Made by a program: the position numbers and the translations under genes
Shown here: piece after piece, positions 1 to 10,304 of the stretch
Numbering within the stretch: position 1 is the stretch's first letter
Layout of the letters: each line of letters starts with the position of its first letter
The notes under the pieces: generated by a model
What the model saw: only the letters and a program-made list of their open reading frames with translations
Database searches by the model: none
Told to the model about the DNA's origin: nothing
From: Hermodice carunculata
Lineage: Eukaryota; Annelida; Polychaeta; Eunicida; Amphinomidae
Direction: 5' to 3'
Assembly (NCBI GenBank): GCA_964020975.1
Contig: OZ026628.1
Span: 56,247,532 to 56,311,531, forward strand
Length of the DNA: 64,000 nucleotides

Positions 1-86
1 AAGTAGATTAGTAGAAAAGTAGGTAGTATGTAAGTAACCAGGTAGTTATGTAGATAAGTAGTAAGGAAGCAAAAGATCTATTCTTC

Positions 87-257
87 AAAACGGAGTTGTA
101 ATGACCTTGTTCAACATGAGGCGATTTCCACAGGGTTAAAAATACCAATCCCAGGTTGTCTCTCAAAGGACATATAGATAACATGAACAGTACCATGCAA
201 GGTATATTCAAAGGTGGTCTTTCAACAGAGGTGGTCACTTAAAGACAGGGACCACTG
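87..257. mobile_element. pogo/Tigger-like MITE relic (GACCACC word family)
   Basis: The right end reads GGGACCACTG followed by TA, matching the CAGTGGTCCC-type terminus and TA target site of pogo/Tigger elements (Tc1/mariner superfamily). Inside are repeated words of the form GGTGGTCTTTCAAC and GTGGTCACTTAAAG. The same layout of terminus plus repeated word is seen at 13.9, 23.0, 51.5-52.9 and 61.7 kb. The left end is too decayed to place exactly. No transposase frame is present, so it is non-autonomous. Family assignment is inferred from the terminus and TA flank only. Confidence 0.5.
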
Positions 258-848
258 TATCACATCAATAAAGGAACACATGAAATAAAATACAGAAAGA
301 CACAAAAATAAAATGCGAGTCAAAAACAAACCAATTTCCATTTCCATCTAATAAAGGAATCCATACAATTCTCTCTGTCTGTCTTTTTTTCAGGCTTTGC
401 CTTAGGATAAGCCTCCAAAAACCAAAAACCACTCTCTGTATAACTGGCTTTCACCACGGCTAATGAACCGATACCATCAGGTGCTTTTCAACCCTTACCA
501 TATAAATTATTCATCAGCTATAATAGCATGTGTAATACAGCTTCCATACCAGTGCAAACATTGGGATTATTGAGAAAAATATACGGTCACTTGGTACTGG
601 CTTGTGGCAAAAAGCTATTCTAGGTGTGTGCTTACACCCACCCAGCTGTCACATCCATTTAAATTCCTCTGCCGGGATTCACTTGGCAAAATCTCAGTTC
701 CACCTGGATAGATTTTCCTATTTTTTGCCACTGAAGCAGCAGGCGAGTAGATGGATGAAGCACACCACGTGAATACGATGGATAACTTTTGCCATCCTGC
801 AACTGTCTACCTCTATATACATACATATATTGTATATATATACATATA

Positions 849-1020
849 CAGCAAAAGCTGCTATATGTGGCCACCCCTTAAGCCAAGAAAAGGTGGCCAC
901 ATACAGCAGGTGACCTGTCACCACAGGTAAATTTCACAAAGACATTGACTCCTATGTCCCAGCAATGTGACCACAAAAGTGGCTGCTCACGGCAGTGGCC
1001 ACATACCGCAGGTAACACTG
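849..1020. mobile_element. pogo/Tigger-like MITE (GTGGCCAC word family, copy 1)
   Basis: This ~172-bp element is flanked by TA at 847-848 and 1021-1022. The right end, GCAGGTAACACTG, is an imperfect inverted copy of the left end, CAGCAAAAGCTGC. The internal word TGTGGCCAC recurs near both ends. A second diverged copy lies at about 25562-25740 with the same order of blocks, including CAGGTGACCTGTCACNACAGG and AAGTGACCACAAAA. It has no coding capacity. Confidence 0.6.
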
Positions 1021-1059
1021 TACATGTATGTATATACATATATATTGTACAAAATAATG

Positions 1060-1735
1060 TTCCATATCAGTATGAGTATCAGCATGGAGTACTTTATATC
1101 AGTACAAGTGACTGTGATAGCAAGTATTAATATGAAAGTACAGAGTGCTGATATGAGTACTGATATGACAGTACAGTGCCAATATGAGTGTACTGATATG
1201 AAAGTAAAGACTGCTGATATGAGTATACTAATATGAAAGTACAGAGCTGATATGAATATTGATATGAAGATACATAGTGCTGATATGAGTACTGATATGA
1301 AAGTAGAGTGCTGATATGAGTACTGATAGAAATTACAGAGTGCTGATATGAGTACTGATATGAAAGCACAGTGCCGATATGAGTATACTGATATGAAAGT
1401 ACAGAGTGCTGATATGAGTACTGATATGAAAGTAGAGTGCTGATATGAGTAGCGATATGAAAGTACAGTGCCGATATGAATGTACTGATATGAAGTACAG
1501 AGGGCTGATATGAGTATACTGATATGAAAGTACAGAATGCTGATATGAGTACTAGTATGCAATTACGGAGTGCTGATATGAGTACTGTTATGAAAGTACA
1601 GTGTTGATATGAGTACTAATATGCAATTACAGAATGCTGATATGAGTACTGTTATGAAAGTACAGAATGCTGATATGAGTACTGATATGAGAGAACAGAG
1701 TGCTGATATGAGTACTGATACAAGTACTGATATAG
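1060..1735. repeat. minisatellite, ~28-33-bp unit
   Basis: About twenty degenerate tandem copies of a unit built from GCTGATATGAGTACT and GATATGAAAGTACAGAG. Unit lengths vary between about 28 and 33 bp through loss of short blocks. The long minus-strand open frame across it (987-1562, residues repeating ISVLISALCTF) is a by-product of the periodic array and not evidence of a gene. Confidence 0.9.
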
Positions 1736-2503
1736 AGCAGGCCATGCAGTATTACGTTCATCATATTCATACACATATATTATGTACTGATTATAAAAAA
1801 CAATACATTTGCCATAGATATATATTTGTGCTTCATATCATATTGGAAACTGCAATATGGCAGGGAGCTGTGCAATATAAAGGCTGGATGTGTCACAGGA
1901 CATTTGTGTAACATCAGGTATCGCATCTGCACGATCTGCCACATTATTGCCAATAAAACTGTAGGAATATTACAAACACTTATATGAATGACAATTTCAC
2001 CTTCCACAGGCTTAACATACATGTACTTACAAACTTGAGTTAAAGAATGGAATCTGTGCACAGACTGAGTAGAGGGTAATGTAACCAAGACACAGGTATG
2101 GAAGCAATAACCACATGGGGATGTCTCCAACATTAAGCAATTGCACTCATGCAAGAAAAGACTTCCTCATGCCTGTGTGACTTTTTAACAGAAAGGGCCA
2201 TGTGACCTTGACCTTCAAATGCAGATCAAAAAACTATTTTTTATCAAATGTGCATCTAATTTTCCAATGATGATCGATGTGTCCACTGTGATAATTTTTT
2301 GAGTTATTTTGAAACAAAAAAAAAAACAAGAAATCTTTGCAATGTGCCAGATTTCCCACAAAGTAGGTCAAGGTCACCAAAAAAAGCAAGTCTAAAGTTG
2401 TAGTTTACCATTTACATTAATGAGGAAAATTTTAGTGAAAGGCTTGAAGTTTGTCTAAGTTCTGATTTTTCATATGACTCAAAATTCAGATTGAAAAAAT
2501 AAA
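1736..2503. other. no gene recognised
   Basis: Unique-looking AT-rich DNA from 1736 to about 2200. From about 2200 to 2500 there are fragments of the GACCTTGA repeat family (for example AGGTCAAGGTCACC near 2363). I see no supported coding exon here. Confidence 0.6.
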
Positions 2504-3439
2504 AACAACAGGCCCAAGGTCCTGGTGCTCTGCTAATATATAATCTGATGACCATCACCGAAAATTAATTTCCTGAAATGCATTCCCTTAATGACCCTGA
2601 GAAAATAGTCAGAGTCATTCATATGATGCAACATCAATTTACTTCTACATGAACACAGATTGATGATATATTTGTTATAGTTCCCCCTATTCTCTGTTAA
2701 CATATTGAATTTAGTGTCCTTCTCTTACGTGCTTAATGATCTTGAAAAACAGGTTAACGTCACACAACACATAACATAATTTTGCCTAGTGCATATTTGG
2801 CGTAAGTTTAGCTGTTCCATCTCAATTTATTATGTCATGGGCATCACAATAAAATCATTCCCTGATGTGCAATCCCTCCCTGACCTTGAGAAAGTAGGTC
2901 AAGGTCACCCACTCTATGCAATATTAAACTGCCATATACCATAAACTATTGTGGTACATTTTGTATACTTAGCATTTTGACTTCTGAACATGACAAATTT
3001 AGTGTCCTTACATCTTTGCTGACCTCAAAAAATAAGTCAAGGTCACCCCGAATTTTACAAAAGTTGATCATGACCTTCATATATATTTGGTGCAAGTCCC
3101 ATCTCAATTTACAATCAAAATAATGAACTTTTACTACATGTATCTGTGATGCTAGTTCCACTTAATACCACCAGTGGTGCCACCATGACTTTCCATGTCA
3201 TGGTCTTTTTGTCTGTATGAAAAAAAAAAAGATGTTTTTTTTTCTGATCCTAATCTGCAAAAAGTACAATACATTAACTATTTTTTACAATACCTATTTT
3301 GTTTAGTGCATAATTTGTTTATGACCACTGTGGAAAAAAGCAAACAATTTACCATAAGCAAAAAAAATTAAATAATAAAACAAAAACAAAAATAAATAAA
3401 AAACAAACAAACACACAAAAAATAAAAACCTTTCTTTGG

Positions 3440-5112
3440 AATATCTAAACACACCCAGCATTTTATCATATGCAATATTTGTAGCTTTCTTTGTCATTCC
3501 CTATTTATGCATCAGATAAGTATAACTGTTTACATTTAACTCTGACTGAAAGTCCTTATAGTACACAGTTTGTTTCCATTTGGTAGAAATAGCTTTTTTA
3601 TAACTCTAAAATAAACAAGGAGATCTGTGTGTAAATTCATTTATAAATGAATTCATAACACGACAATAAATTACCATCCCCATTGAATTAGTTTTCTGTC
3701 TTCTTTACTCCTTTTTCATCACAATTTTCTAGGCACTAGGATTTTTTTCTATTGTAATATAGTCGTTATGTCATATATGCTAATCACATACTTTTTGTAC
3801 TTGACCAAGCTGTTTGTCAAATTTTACTCGACTCCATACAACAACTACCTCTCTCCAAAAAATGATTATTTTGTGAACTAAAACTGTATCTCCACGGCTC
3901 ATATAAAAATTCAGTAAAGTGTTTTGTCAGTATTTCCCTGAAGTCTCAGTGGATATATCCACAATTCTTCTTGCAAGCTTTAATTACCTTTTATTAAATC
4001 CATGTAAGCTTTCACATGGGGGACCTGCAGTTCTTCCCTATATTTATTACTAAAATTAATCATAATATTTCTCTTGACCAAATCTTTTTTTTTTCTCTCT
4101 TCCATGTAAATTTAAACATTCCAGAGTTTTAATTCTTTGACATGATAATAATAATGAACTATTTTATTCAAATTAATGGTAACAATAGACTGGATGATAC
4201 TCAGCAGGAAAGCTGTGAAGGATTGTTAACAGAGCAAGAAATTAACGCACATGTATTTTATATATACAGTTATTTCTTCTTATATGTTAAATTTATAATA
4301 TATCAAAACTGAGATAAACCAAGTGAATTTACCATTTGAATCCTATAGCTACCAATTAATGACAAATCTCTAATCTACTAAATATTTAGAATTTGCTTAA
4401 ATTTTGATATCTTGTCTCTAAAATTGAAGAAAATTGCATTCTTAATATCCCTAAAAATTTTAACTCCTAGAATAGTTAATACACCTGTCCACTTCATTTT
4501 AAACTCATCCAGTAATATTTTTTTTTGTATTTTCGGGCTTTTCCTTTCTTAGTATTCCTGTTTTATTATAATTAAGCTGCAAACCTGACACCCTTTGAAG
4601 AACCTGAAAAATTTTCATTGCTGAACTGACGGATTTTGTACCCAGGGAGAGTGGACATCCTTGTCGCACTCCTCTGCTCAATGAAAAGGTTTCTGAAACC
4701 CAATCATTTATTGATAAAACAACTTGTGATGTTTTCATACAGTATTTTAATCTATCTCCTTGTATCCGTACCAAAATTTGCTGCTATATCCAAACATCTA
4801 TGTACATATAATTCCACTCTAAACTATCAAACACTTTCTCAAAATCTATTAAAAGAGAAGGAAAATCTTTATCTTCTGTATATTGGATTAGCTCTAGTAT
4901 TTCCCTAATGTTCATTCCCATGTAGTGACCTTTCAGGAAGGCAGTCTGATCGGCATTAATAATATTTGACAGCACTTTTTAAGCTCTATTTGCTACAGTT
5001 TTTGATGTTATTTTATAATCTGCTTGTAACATTGATAATGGCCTCCAGTTCTTTAAGCACAAGAGATCATTCTATTTTTGGTAACAGTGTCAATATTCCA
5101 CATTTCTGGAGT
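3440..5112 (-). mobile_element. L1/Tx1-like LINE ORF2 relic, RT to C-terminus
   Basis: Read right to left on the minus strand, the order of RT blocks is clear: GILTLLPK, KNWRPLSMLQADYKI, NIINADQTAFLKGHYMG, LLIDFEKVFDSLEWN, then SLSRGVRQGCPLS. The frame then jumps to QRVSGLQLNYNKT, so the stretch that should hold the catalytic Y/F-x-D-D box is deleted (about 60-90 residues). Later blocks are ILLDEFKMKWTGVL, RDLSLIG, FKFTWK, LQVPHVKAYMDLIKG and FWREVVV, typical of the post-RT region of the L1/Tx1 group. Several stops and frame changes are present. The 5' half (endonuclease) is absent. The 3' limit is uncertain (about 3440-3660). It sits inside the repeat spanning 2504-5900. Confidence 0.8.
4147..4262 (+). 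mobile_element. inverted LINE segment inside the minus-strand LINE
   Basis: On the plus strand this piece encodes NRLDDTQQESCEGLLTEQE. That resembles the linker just before the RT domain in L1/Tx1-like ORF2 proteins, where CEG-x-LT-xx-E is a recurring pattern. It lies between the RDLSLIG block and the FKFTWK block of the minus-strand LINE, in the opposite orientation. It is therefore either an internal inversion made during insertion or a separate small insertion. Identification rests on about 20 residues. Confidence 0.45.
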
Positions 5113-5900
5113 ATTGCAAGTTCCTTTATGTTCTCAAAATGGAGAACTTAGTGTCCTTTTCAACATACTTGATGACCTTGAAAATCATGTCAATGTCATT
5201 CGAAAAAAAATGACCATTGGCCCAATGCATATTTGGAGTATCTTTCAAAGATGCGCCTCAGTTCATTATCAAAATAATGGACTTAATGAACATTTAACAC
5301 CTGTAATTCTAGTTCCACTTAATACATGTACCACAAATGGTGCCACCATGATTCTGTATGTCATAGACCTTGGGAATGTAGGTCAAGGTCATCCATATTA
5401 TGCAAATAAAACATCTATATATTGTACACATCTCTGGTACATTTGTCATCAATAGCTTTATTCTCAACATATTGAATTTACTGTGTTTTCAACGTCTTTT
5501 GTTTAATATTGTAATGCAGTAGGTGGCGCCACCAAATTTCAATCCATTTTAGTCTTTTAGCCTGATTGACATTCCTGCCAATTAAGTTTTGCCATGATTC
5601 ATGAAAAACTCTTTGAAAAATAGCATTCTCAAAATTTTCACATCTTGGCTCTTGTATTACTTAAAGTGACATCCCAATACATGTATAGAATTTGACCTAC
5701 ATGTAGAGATTTTCATGTGCTTGATAAGTCCTGAAAGTTAAATGGGGCTAACTTGAAAACTGTGGGCTGTAACGTGTCCACACGCAAAAGTTTACTGATA
5801 GACTGATAGATGGATGGATGGATGGATGGACTGCTAGATGTATGGACAGACATATGTGATCACATAAGCTTTGTGACTTATGGTCAGCAGAGCTAATTAA

Positions 5901-6379
5901 AAAAATCCTCCCTCTAGAAACAAATCTCCCCAACCTCCACCCCACCCCCACCCTAACGGTGGTTTTTGACTTCCTGGAGGCAGGTACTTCAATGGAGACA
6001 TTCATTGGGAAACCTTCTCATCCTAGAAAACAAGGCTGTAGGAACGCCACGCCCCAAAGCCAAGGCTTAATGAACATTGCAATCAAAGGACCAATGCTGA
6101 GAATAAGCATGTATTCCGTCTGCCCTAACACCAGCAGACAATATCTGCCTGTACCCTAGCCTGGTACCACCTATATCTACATGACATTGACAATGAGCTT
6201 TGTCCACAGACAAACAGATATCCGAGACAGTTAATTATCACTCAATTGCCCATACATTGATGTCAAGGAGATTCAAAAGAAAAGCTCACTTGATCCCTTC
6301 CAGGTAATCTGGAATTTTGGTAAATAAAATTTTGCTGCATAAAAACAAACTACTTTTAACCATCTGCTGCATATTATAA
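5901..6379. other. no gene recognised
   Basis: A CCCCACCC-rich stretch near 5935-5955 and otherwise unremarkable AT-rich sequence. The open frame at 5959-6159 has no recognisable domain or splice context. Confidence 0.5.
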
Positions 6380-6785
6380 TAAGGTGATAGACTGAAGTTC
6401 CTTGTAAAAAGGCCTTTCATTCAAGTACCAGCATGCCTTTAGTTACATATACATGTAGGTTAATTACCGAGGAATGCATCATTTGTAAAAAATAACGATG
6501 CCAAGGCCATCATGCCGAAGCATCATTATTTTCCAGGAATGACGCTGTTCCGAGGTGTCTAACCGACTTAAAATCCATCTGTGACGTTAATCTCGCCATT
6601 CATAGAAAAAAATGATGAGTTCCAACAATAGATTGACATTGGAGATGGATTTTAAATGGAATATAAATGTCTAGGCCACCAGCTTACCTTGACATGCTTT
6701 GGGCTGAATGTGCCCAAAACTGCACCCCGGAAAGCTGTTGACTCAGTCAAAAGTGTGGCACTCAAAGAGTTTGATGACAGGTCTC
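6380..6785. mobile_element. decayed TTAA-type MITE (ACTGAAAGAG family)
   Basis: It shares blocks with the better copies at 19.3 and 20.5 kb: GACCTTTCATTCAAGTACCAG-like sequence near 6410-6430, GGAAAGCTGTTGACTCAGTC near 6730, then TGTGGCACTCAAAGAGTTT at the right end. The left terminus is missing. About 200 bp of unrelated sequence (about 6460-6660) lies in the middle. Confidence 0.5.
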
Positions 6786-7309
6786 TTTACAAGGAATATG
6801 AATCTGAAGTCACCAGAATACATTGAAACCTGTCTAGCTGGACACCTCTAAAGGTTGAACTCCTGCAATTCCCGAAACTTTTTTTTTTTTTTTGGTCCCA
6901 GATATTTACATGTATTTTAACTGGACAGCAAAGTGTTCTACCCTGCAAACCTTGAACACCTGTTATCCCCAAACCCTCAACTCCAAATTGGGGTCCCTGA
7001 CCCCAAAATGAACCTCACAGTGAAGGCAGAACACTCTTATTAACATTTTTAAAAAGAGCAAAAAAATGGTGCAACCTTCATTTATCTCATGCAATTGTAC
7101 TCTAGTCGTTTAATTGGCGCTAGTTAAATCTGAGTTTATATAGGTGCACTTTATGGACATCATACTCTTGGGTGCTGTTGGACTTGAATACTTACAAACA
7201 GGTATATACACAAATGGTCATTATATACCTGGAACTTGAATACCAACATACATGTACACATATGTACACACATGTACACATATGTACACAAATGGACAAG
7301 TTTTTCAAT

Positions 7310-7889
7310 TTAACTCTTTCAGTGCCAACCTTTGGACTGAGTCAACAGCTTCTCTTGGCACACATTGAGCGCAATGCACCCAATGCCAGCCAAGAAAAGA
7401 TGTTGATCTGGAATATTTTCTCAGGAACTGTAGGCATACTTGTACTTGAATGAAAGGTCCTTTAACGTAGAATACGAATCTGGGATTTTAATGGTAGCTC
7501 TTGCCTGCAAAGCAGACCAGGTTCCATGTTACTACACTCGGTCTGCCTTTCTTTGACAGGATTTTACTTATAGTCAGGGAAACAAAACTATACTGTGACC
7601 CTCCCCCTAGACTGGCACACCAATTGGGAAGTTCCTCATTATCACATAGACCAGTAGCAGCCTCTGGTCCATAGTGTACTAAAGCCTGTTACCATAGTAA
7701 CCACTCTCAGCCAATTAGAAACTGAGTCACTTCTCCAATGCTAAAAAACAGTGACCTTGTCAAAGAAGGGCAGACCCCAGGGGAATCAACAAAATATGCA
7801 GCTTGGGTCTGCTTTGGAGGCAATGATAACTCAGACTTGTCTGACTTAAGTAGATCGACTTAAGACATGATTGGCACTGATAGAGTTAA
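7310..7889. mobile_element. TTAA-flanked MITE (piggyBac-like), host of a nested element
   Basis: Termini are TTAACTCTTTCAGTGCCAAC on the left and TTGGCACTGATAGAGTTAA on the right, which form an imperfect ~17-bp terminal inverted repeat flanked by TTAA. The interior left half has the family block GTCAACAGCTTCTCTTGGCA. The element is longer than its relatives (238-438 bp) because a second transposon lies at 7501-7823. TTAA duplication is known for piggyBac and Kolobok. The CTCTTT/CCCTTT start favours a piggyBac-like origin, which is inference. Confidence 0.65.
7501..7823. mobile_element. 323-bp TIR element nested in a MITE
   Basis: The left end TTGCCTGCAAAGCAGACC and right end GGTCTGCTTTGGAGGCAA are inverted repeats with one mismatch over 18 bp. 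The flanks TGGTAGCTC (7492-7500) and TGATAACTC (7824-7832) match at 7 of 9 positions, consistent with an old 8-9-bp target-site duplication of the hAT or Mutator type. A second internal inverted pair surrounds TCTTTGACAGG and CCTTGTCAAAGA. There is no coding frame. Confidence 0.7.
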
Positions 7890-8224
7890 CTGTAGGTGGT
7901 CACTGTGTACTTGTGCTGTGGTGGAACTTAGCACATAGGAGCTAATTTGGTGAATTTAACGCTTTAGATTGTCACTGTACTGGTTGTACAGACAATTGTG
8001 ATTCACGTAGGAATATGAGTCAGAGTTGACTCCCAAAAGGTCAATAAAATAACATATCTACCATATTGCTTTTCAGTTAACAATGCTGAAACATTACACC
8101 ACCAGGTGGGGTTAACGGGTTCTTGGAATGTGACGCTCAGTGTACGTAGGAATGTTTTAGCACATCCTTGAAAACAGGTGCAATGCACACCCTATATATC
8201 TTGCTCAATGAACTTGGTTGGCAA

Positions 8225-8960
8225 ACTTTGGCCGCCAGGCGCAGGTACTTTAAACCAGTCTTATTATTCTACAAAATGTTGCATGACCTGATGCAATCAA
8301 TCTGACTTAGTTCCCTGTGTCATACGACATCCTGTTCACTTCCATCTAAGAAATCTTTTTAACTCGAGAGAAATTTGATTCAAGACCGGGCATTATGGTA
8401 ACTCATTTGTTCCATCCACCCTCTGTCTTTGGAGTGCTCTACCTCTCGACGTCCACAAATCAGAATCCTCACAGCAATTTAATTCTAAACTGAAAGGTGT
8501 TCTTCTGTCTGTAGACATTGTGCCACGCTATTTCTCACAAGGAAATCGTTTCTCTAGAACATTGTGTTTGCCACATGCAACTCCACCTTGGTTATACTCT
8601 CGGCTCAACTTTCATCTTCACAAGATAAATGTCGTTCCATCTCCCGCCTGTGTTTGTCAGGACCCATGTGAAAACATCTCTGATTTTTCTTCAAATGCCC
8701 CCCGTTAAGCAGCCCCTAGAACACGTCTCTTAAAAACTGTTTGCAAAATTTTGGCACCTGGATTTAATCCCACACTAATACTTTACATCACTTCAGATAT
8801 TCTCCTTAAGTACCGGACCCATTCACAGCAATCAATATATTTTTGATAAACTTCATGAACAGAATTTTTATGCAGTACAGCAATTTATAATGTAAACTAG
8901 AAGGTCTGTGTATTTAGTTTGGTTTTTATGTTATATATAATATCGTATGTATGTGGCATA
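8225..8960 (+). mobile_element. CR1/L2-like LINE, 3' part of ORF2
   Basis: Plus-strand frames contain FYKMLHDL, then SREI...KTGHYGNSFVPSTLCLWSALPLDV, SSQQFNSKLKGVL, and finally RLNFHLHKINVVPSPACVC followed by QDPCENISDF. This order (YKxLHDL, then ...SF.PST...W..LP..., then the RLR-L-x3-LN-x2-L block with a C-x-C...C motif) is typical of the C-terminal tail of CR1/L2-group ORF2 proteins. The frame is interrupted several times. The RT and endonuclease are absent, as expected for a 5'-truncated LINE. Confidence 0.7.
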
Positions 8961-10094
8961 CTTGTAGTGGATGAGGGGTGTACATTACTTCGTCGCATTC
9001 AAGTTTGCTGCACTGTAATCTGGTTGTTTGTCAAGTTCGTCTCTTTGTTACCTCGTCAGTAGCCAATTAGGTCATCTGGGCAATTTGTCTCAGACATACC
9101 TAGCTGCATTAACCTTTGTCATGGTGTCAGATTGTTGTGAGTAACAGTCGGCATTCTTGACAACCAATTTAAACCATTCAATAAGACTGACTTTCGCCTG
9201 AAATATTTTTCTCTTCTTGTTGCAGATGTAATAAAAATGATTCTTGAGTGTTCTTTGTCTTCTTGGGTTACTAAAGGTACACAAATATATAATGAAATCC
9301 CAGGTTAAAAAGTTCTATTTATGCACTTCTTCTGCTGCCAGCAACATATGAACATGACAGGGACCTCGATCAATATAGGCCCCCTATGAAAATACATGTA
9401 TGGCAAAATAAGATTTGGCACTGCGAAGATAGATCCTATTGTGAGAGGTTGCATCTTATCGGTGGTGATGTTGTAAAGTTTGCAGATCATCATTGTCTGC
9501 TCTTGTACTGTGCTTTTTAGGACTAGCTAGCCCCTCACTTGAGTTATCGGATTCAAAATGAGGCTCTGATATGCACGCGGGTCAGCATAGTCCATTTCAC
9601 TCCCAAAAGATGTTTCTTATGTTATGCAACAAAAATAGAAGATGATACTTTTTGTTGCTGATGGCAAAAAAATGTAGTGACGAAGCGGTAACACAACGAA
9701 GTGATGCAGCTACCTATGTAACCTAGTGACAAATTATCTTAGTGACTAAATGAACATGCTACAGTATGACACTGCGACAGAGCTGATTGGCAGCTAAGCT
9801 GAATGCAACGAAGTATTTGCAGACTCCTGGATGAGCGTTGCATTGACATTATAGCAACGCTGTTCTTATACTGTATTGTCTTGTGTGTACTGTATGTCTA
9901 ATAAATTACTACCGTAGTGTGCTACCTGGGCAATCCAATTGAATTAAATATGTTTAAATCAAAATCGAAAAGCTACAGTAGTCAGATTAAAAGGCCATCA
10001 GAGATTGCTGGATCCATGCCCCCCCGCCTCATTTATAACCTTGCTATTCACTGGTTGCATTTTGGAATGAGTGTAGTCAATGAAAATAGGCTAT
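8961..10094. other. unique-looking interval with one candidate exon
   Basis: No repeat family recognised between about 9000 and 10000 apart from the candidate exon at 9100-9197. A second minus-strand open frame at 9305-9493 (MMICKLYNITTDKMQPLTIG...) has no recognisable domain and could be a neighbouring exon or chance. Confidence 0.4.
9100..9197 (-). CDS. candidate internal exon, unknown protein
   Basis: On the minus strand a pyrimidine-containing acceptor ends AAATATTTCAG just before 9197, and a strong donor AG|GTATGT follows at 9100/9099. The 98-bp interval is open in one frame only and encodes residues starting AKVSLIEWFKLVVKNADCYS and ending KVNAA. The other two frames contain stops. It begins in phase 0 if that frame is right and ends with two extra bases. 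I do not recognise the protein. The match of both splice signals to the ends of the single open frame is the whole case. A chance origin is possible. Confidence 0.3.
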
Positions 10095-10304
10095 CAGCAT
10101 GACCCAGATACCTGACCTAGTGACCTACTTTTCAAGATGTGTGGGTGTGAAATTTCATGAAACTAAGTTAAACGTTAAAGGAATAATAGCCCTGACATGA
10201 TTTTACAAGGATATGTCACTGTGACCCAGATACTTGACCAAATGACCTGTTTGTGTTTCAGTACACACCTTTACGTCAAGAAATATGTATGTGTCAAGTT
10301 TCTA

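Larger units (their letters stand above)
2504..5900 (+). mobile_element. long interspersed repeat with subterminal inverted repeats, split by a LINE
   Basis: The left end at ~2504 reads CAACAGGCCCAAGGTCC then GTGCTCTGCT. The right end near 5880 reads GGTCAGCAGAGCTAA, the inverted partner of the left word. The body is diverged modules of 150-250 bp, each with GACCTTGA...TCAAGGTCA words (near 2890, 3035, 5175 and 5375). A GATG microsatellite at 5805-5833 lies just before the right end. The minus-strand LINE at about 3440-5112 interrupts the body, and matching modules lie on both sides. No protein is encoded. The organisation resembles Helentron-associated elements, but I cannot prove the class. 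Confidence 0.6.

Noticed and set aside
987-1562. 191-residue minus-strand frame (ISVLISALCTF repeats)
   Set aside because: Entirely produced by the tandem minisatellite.
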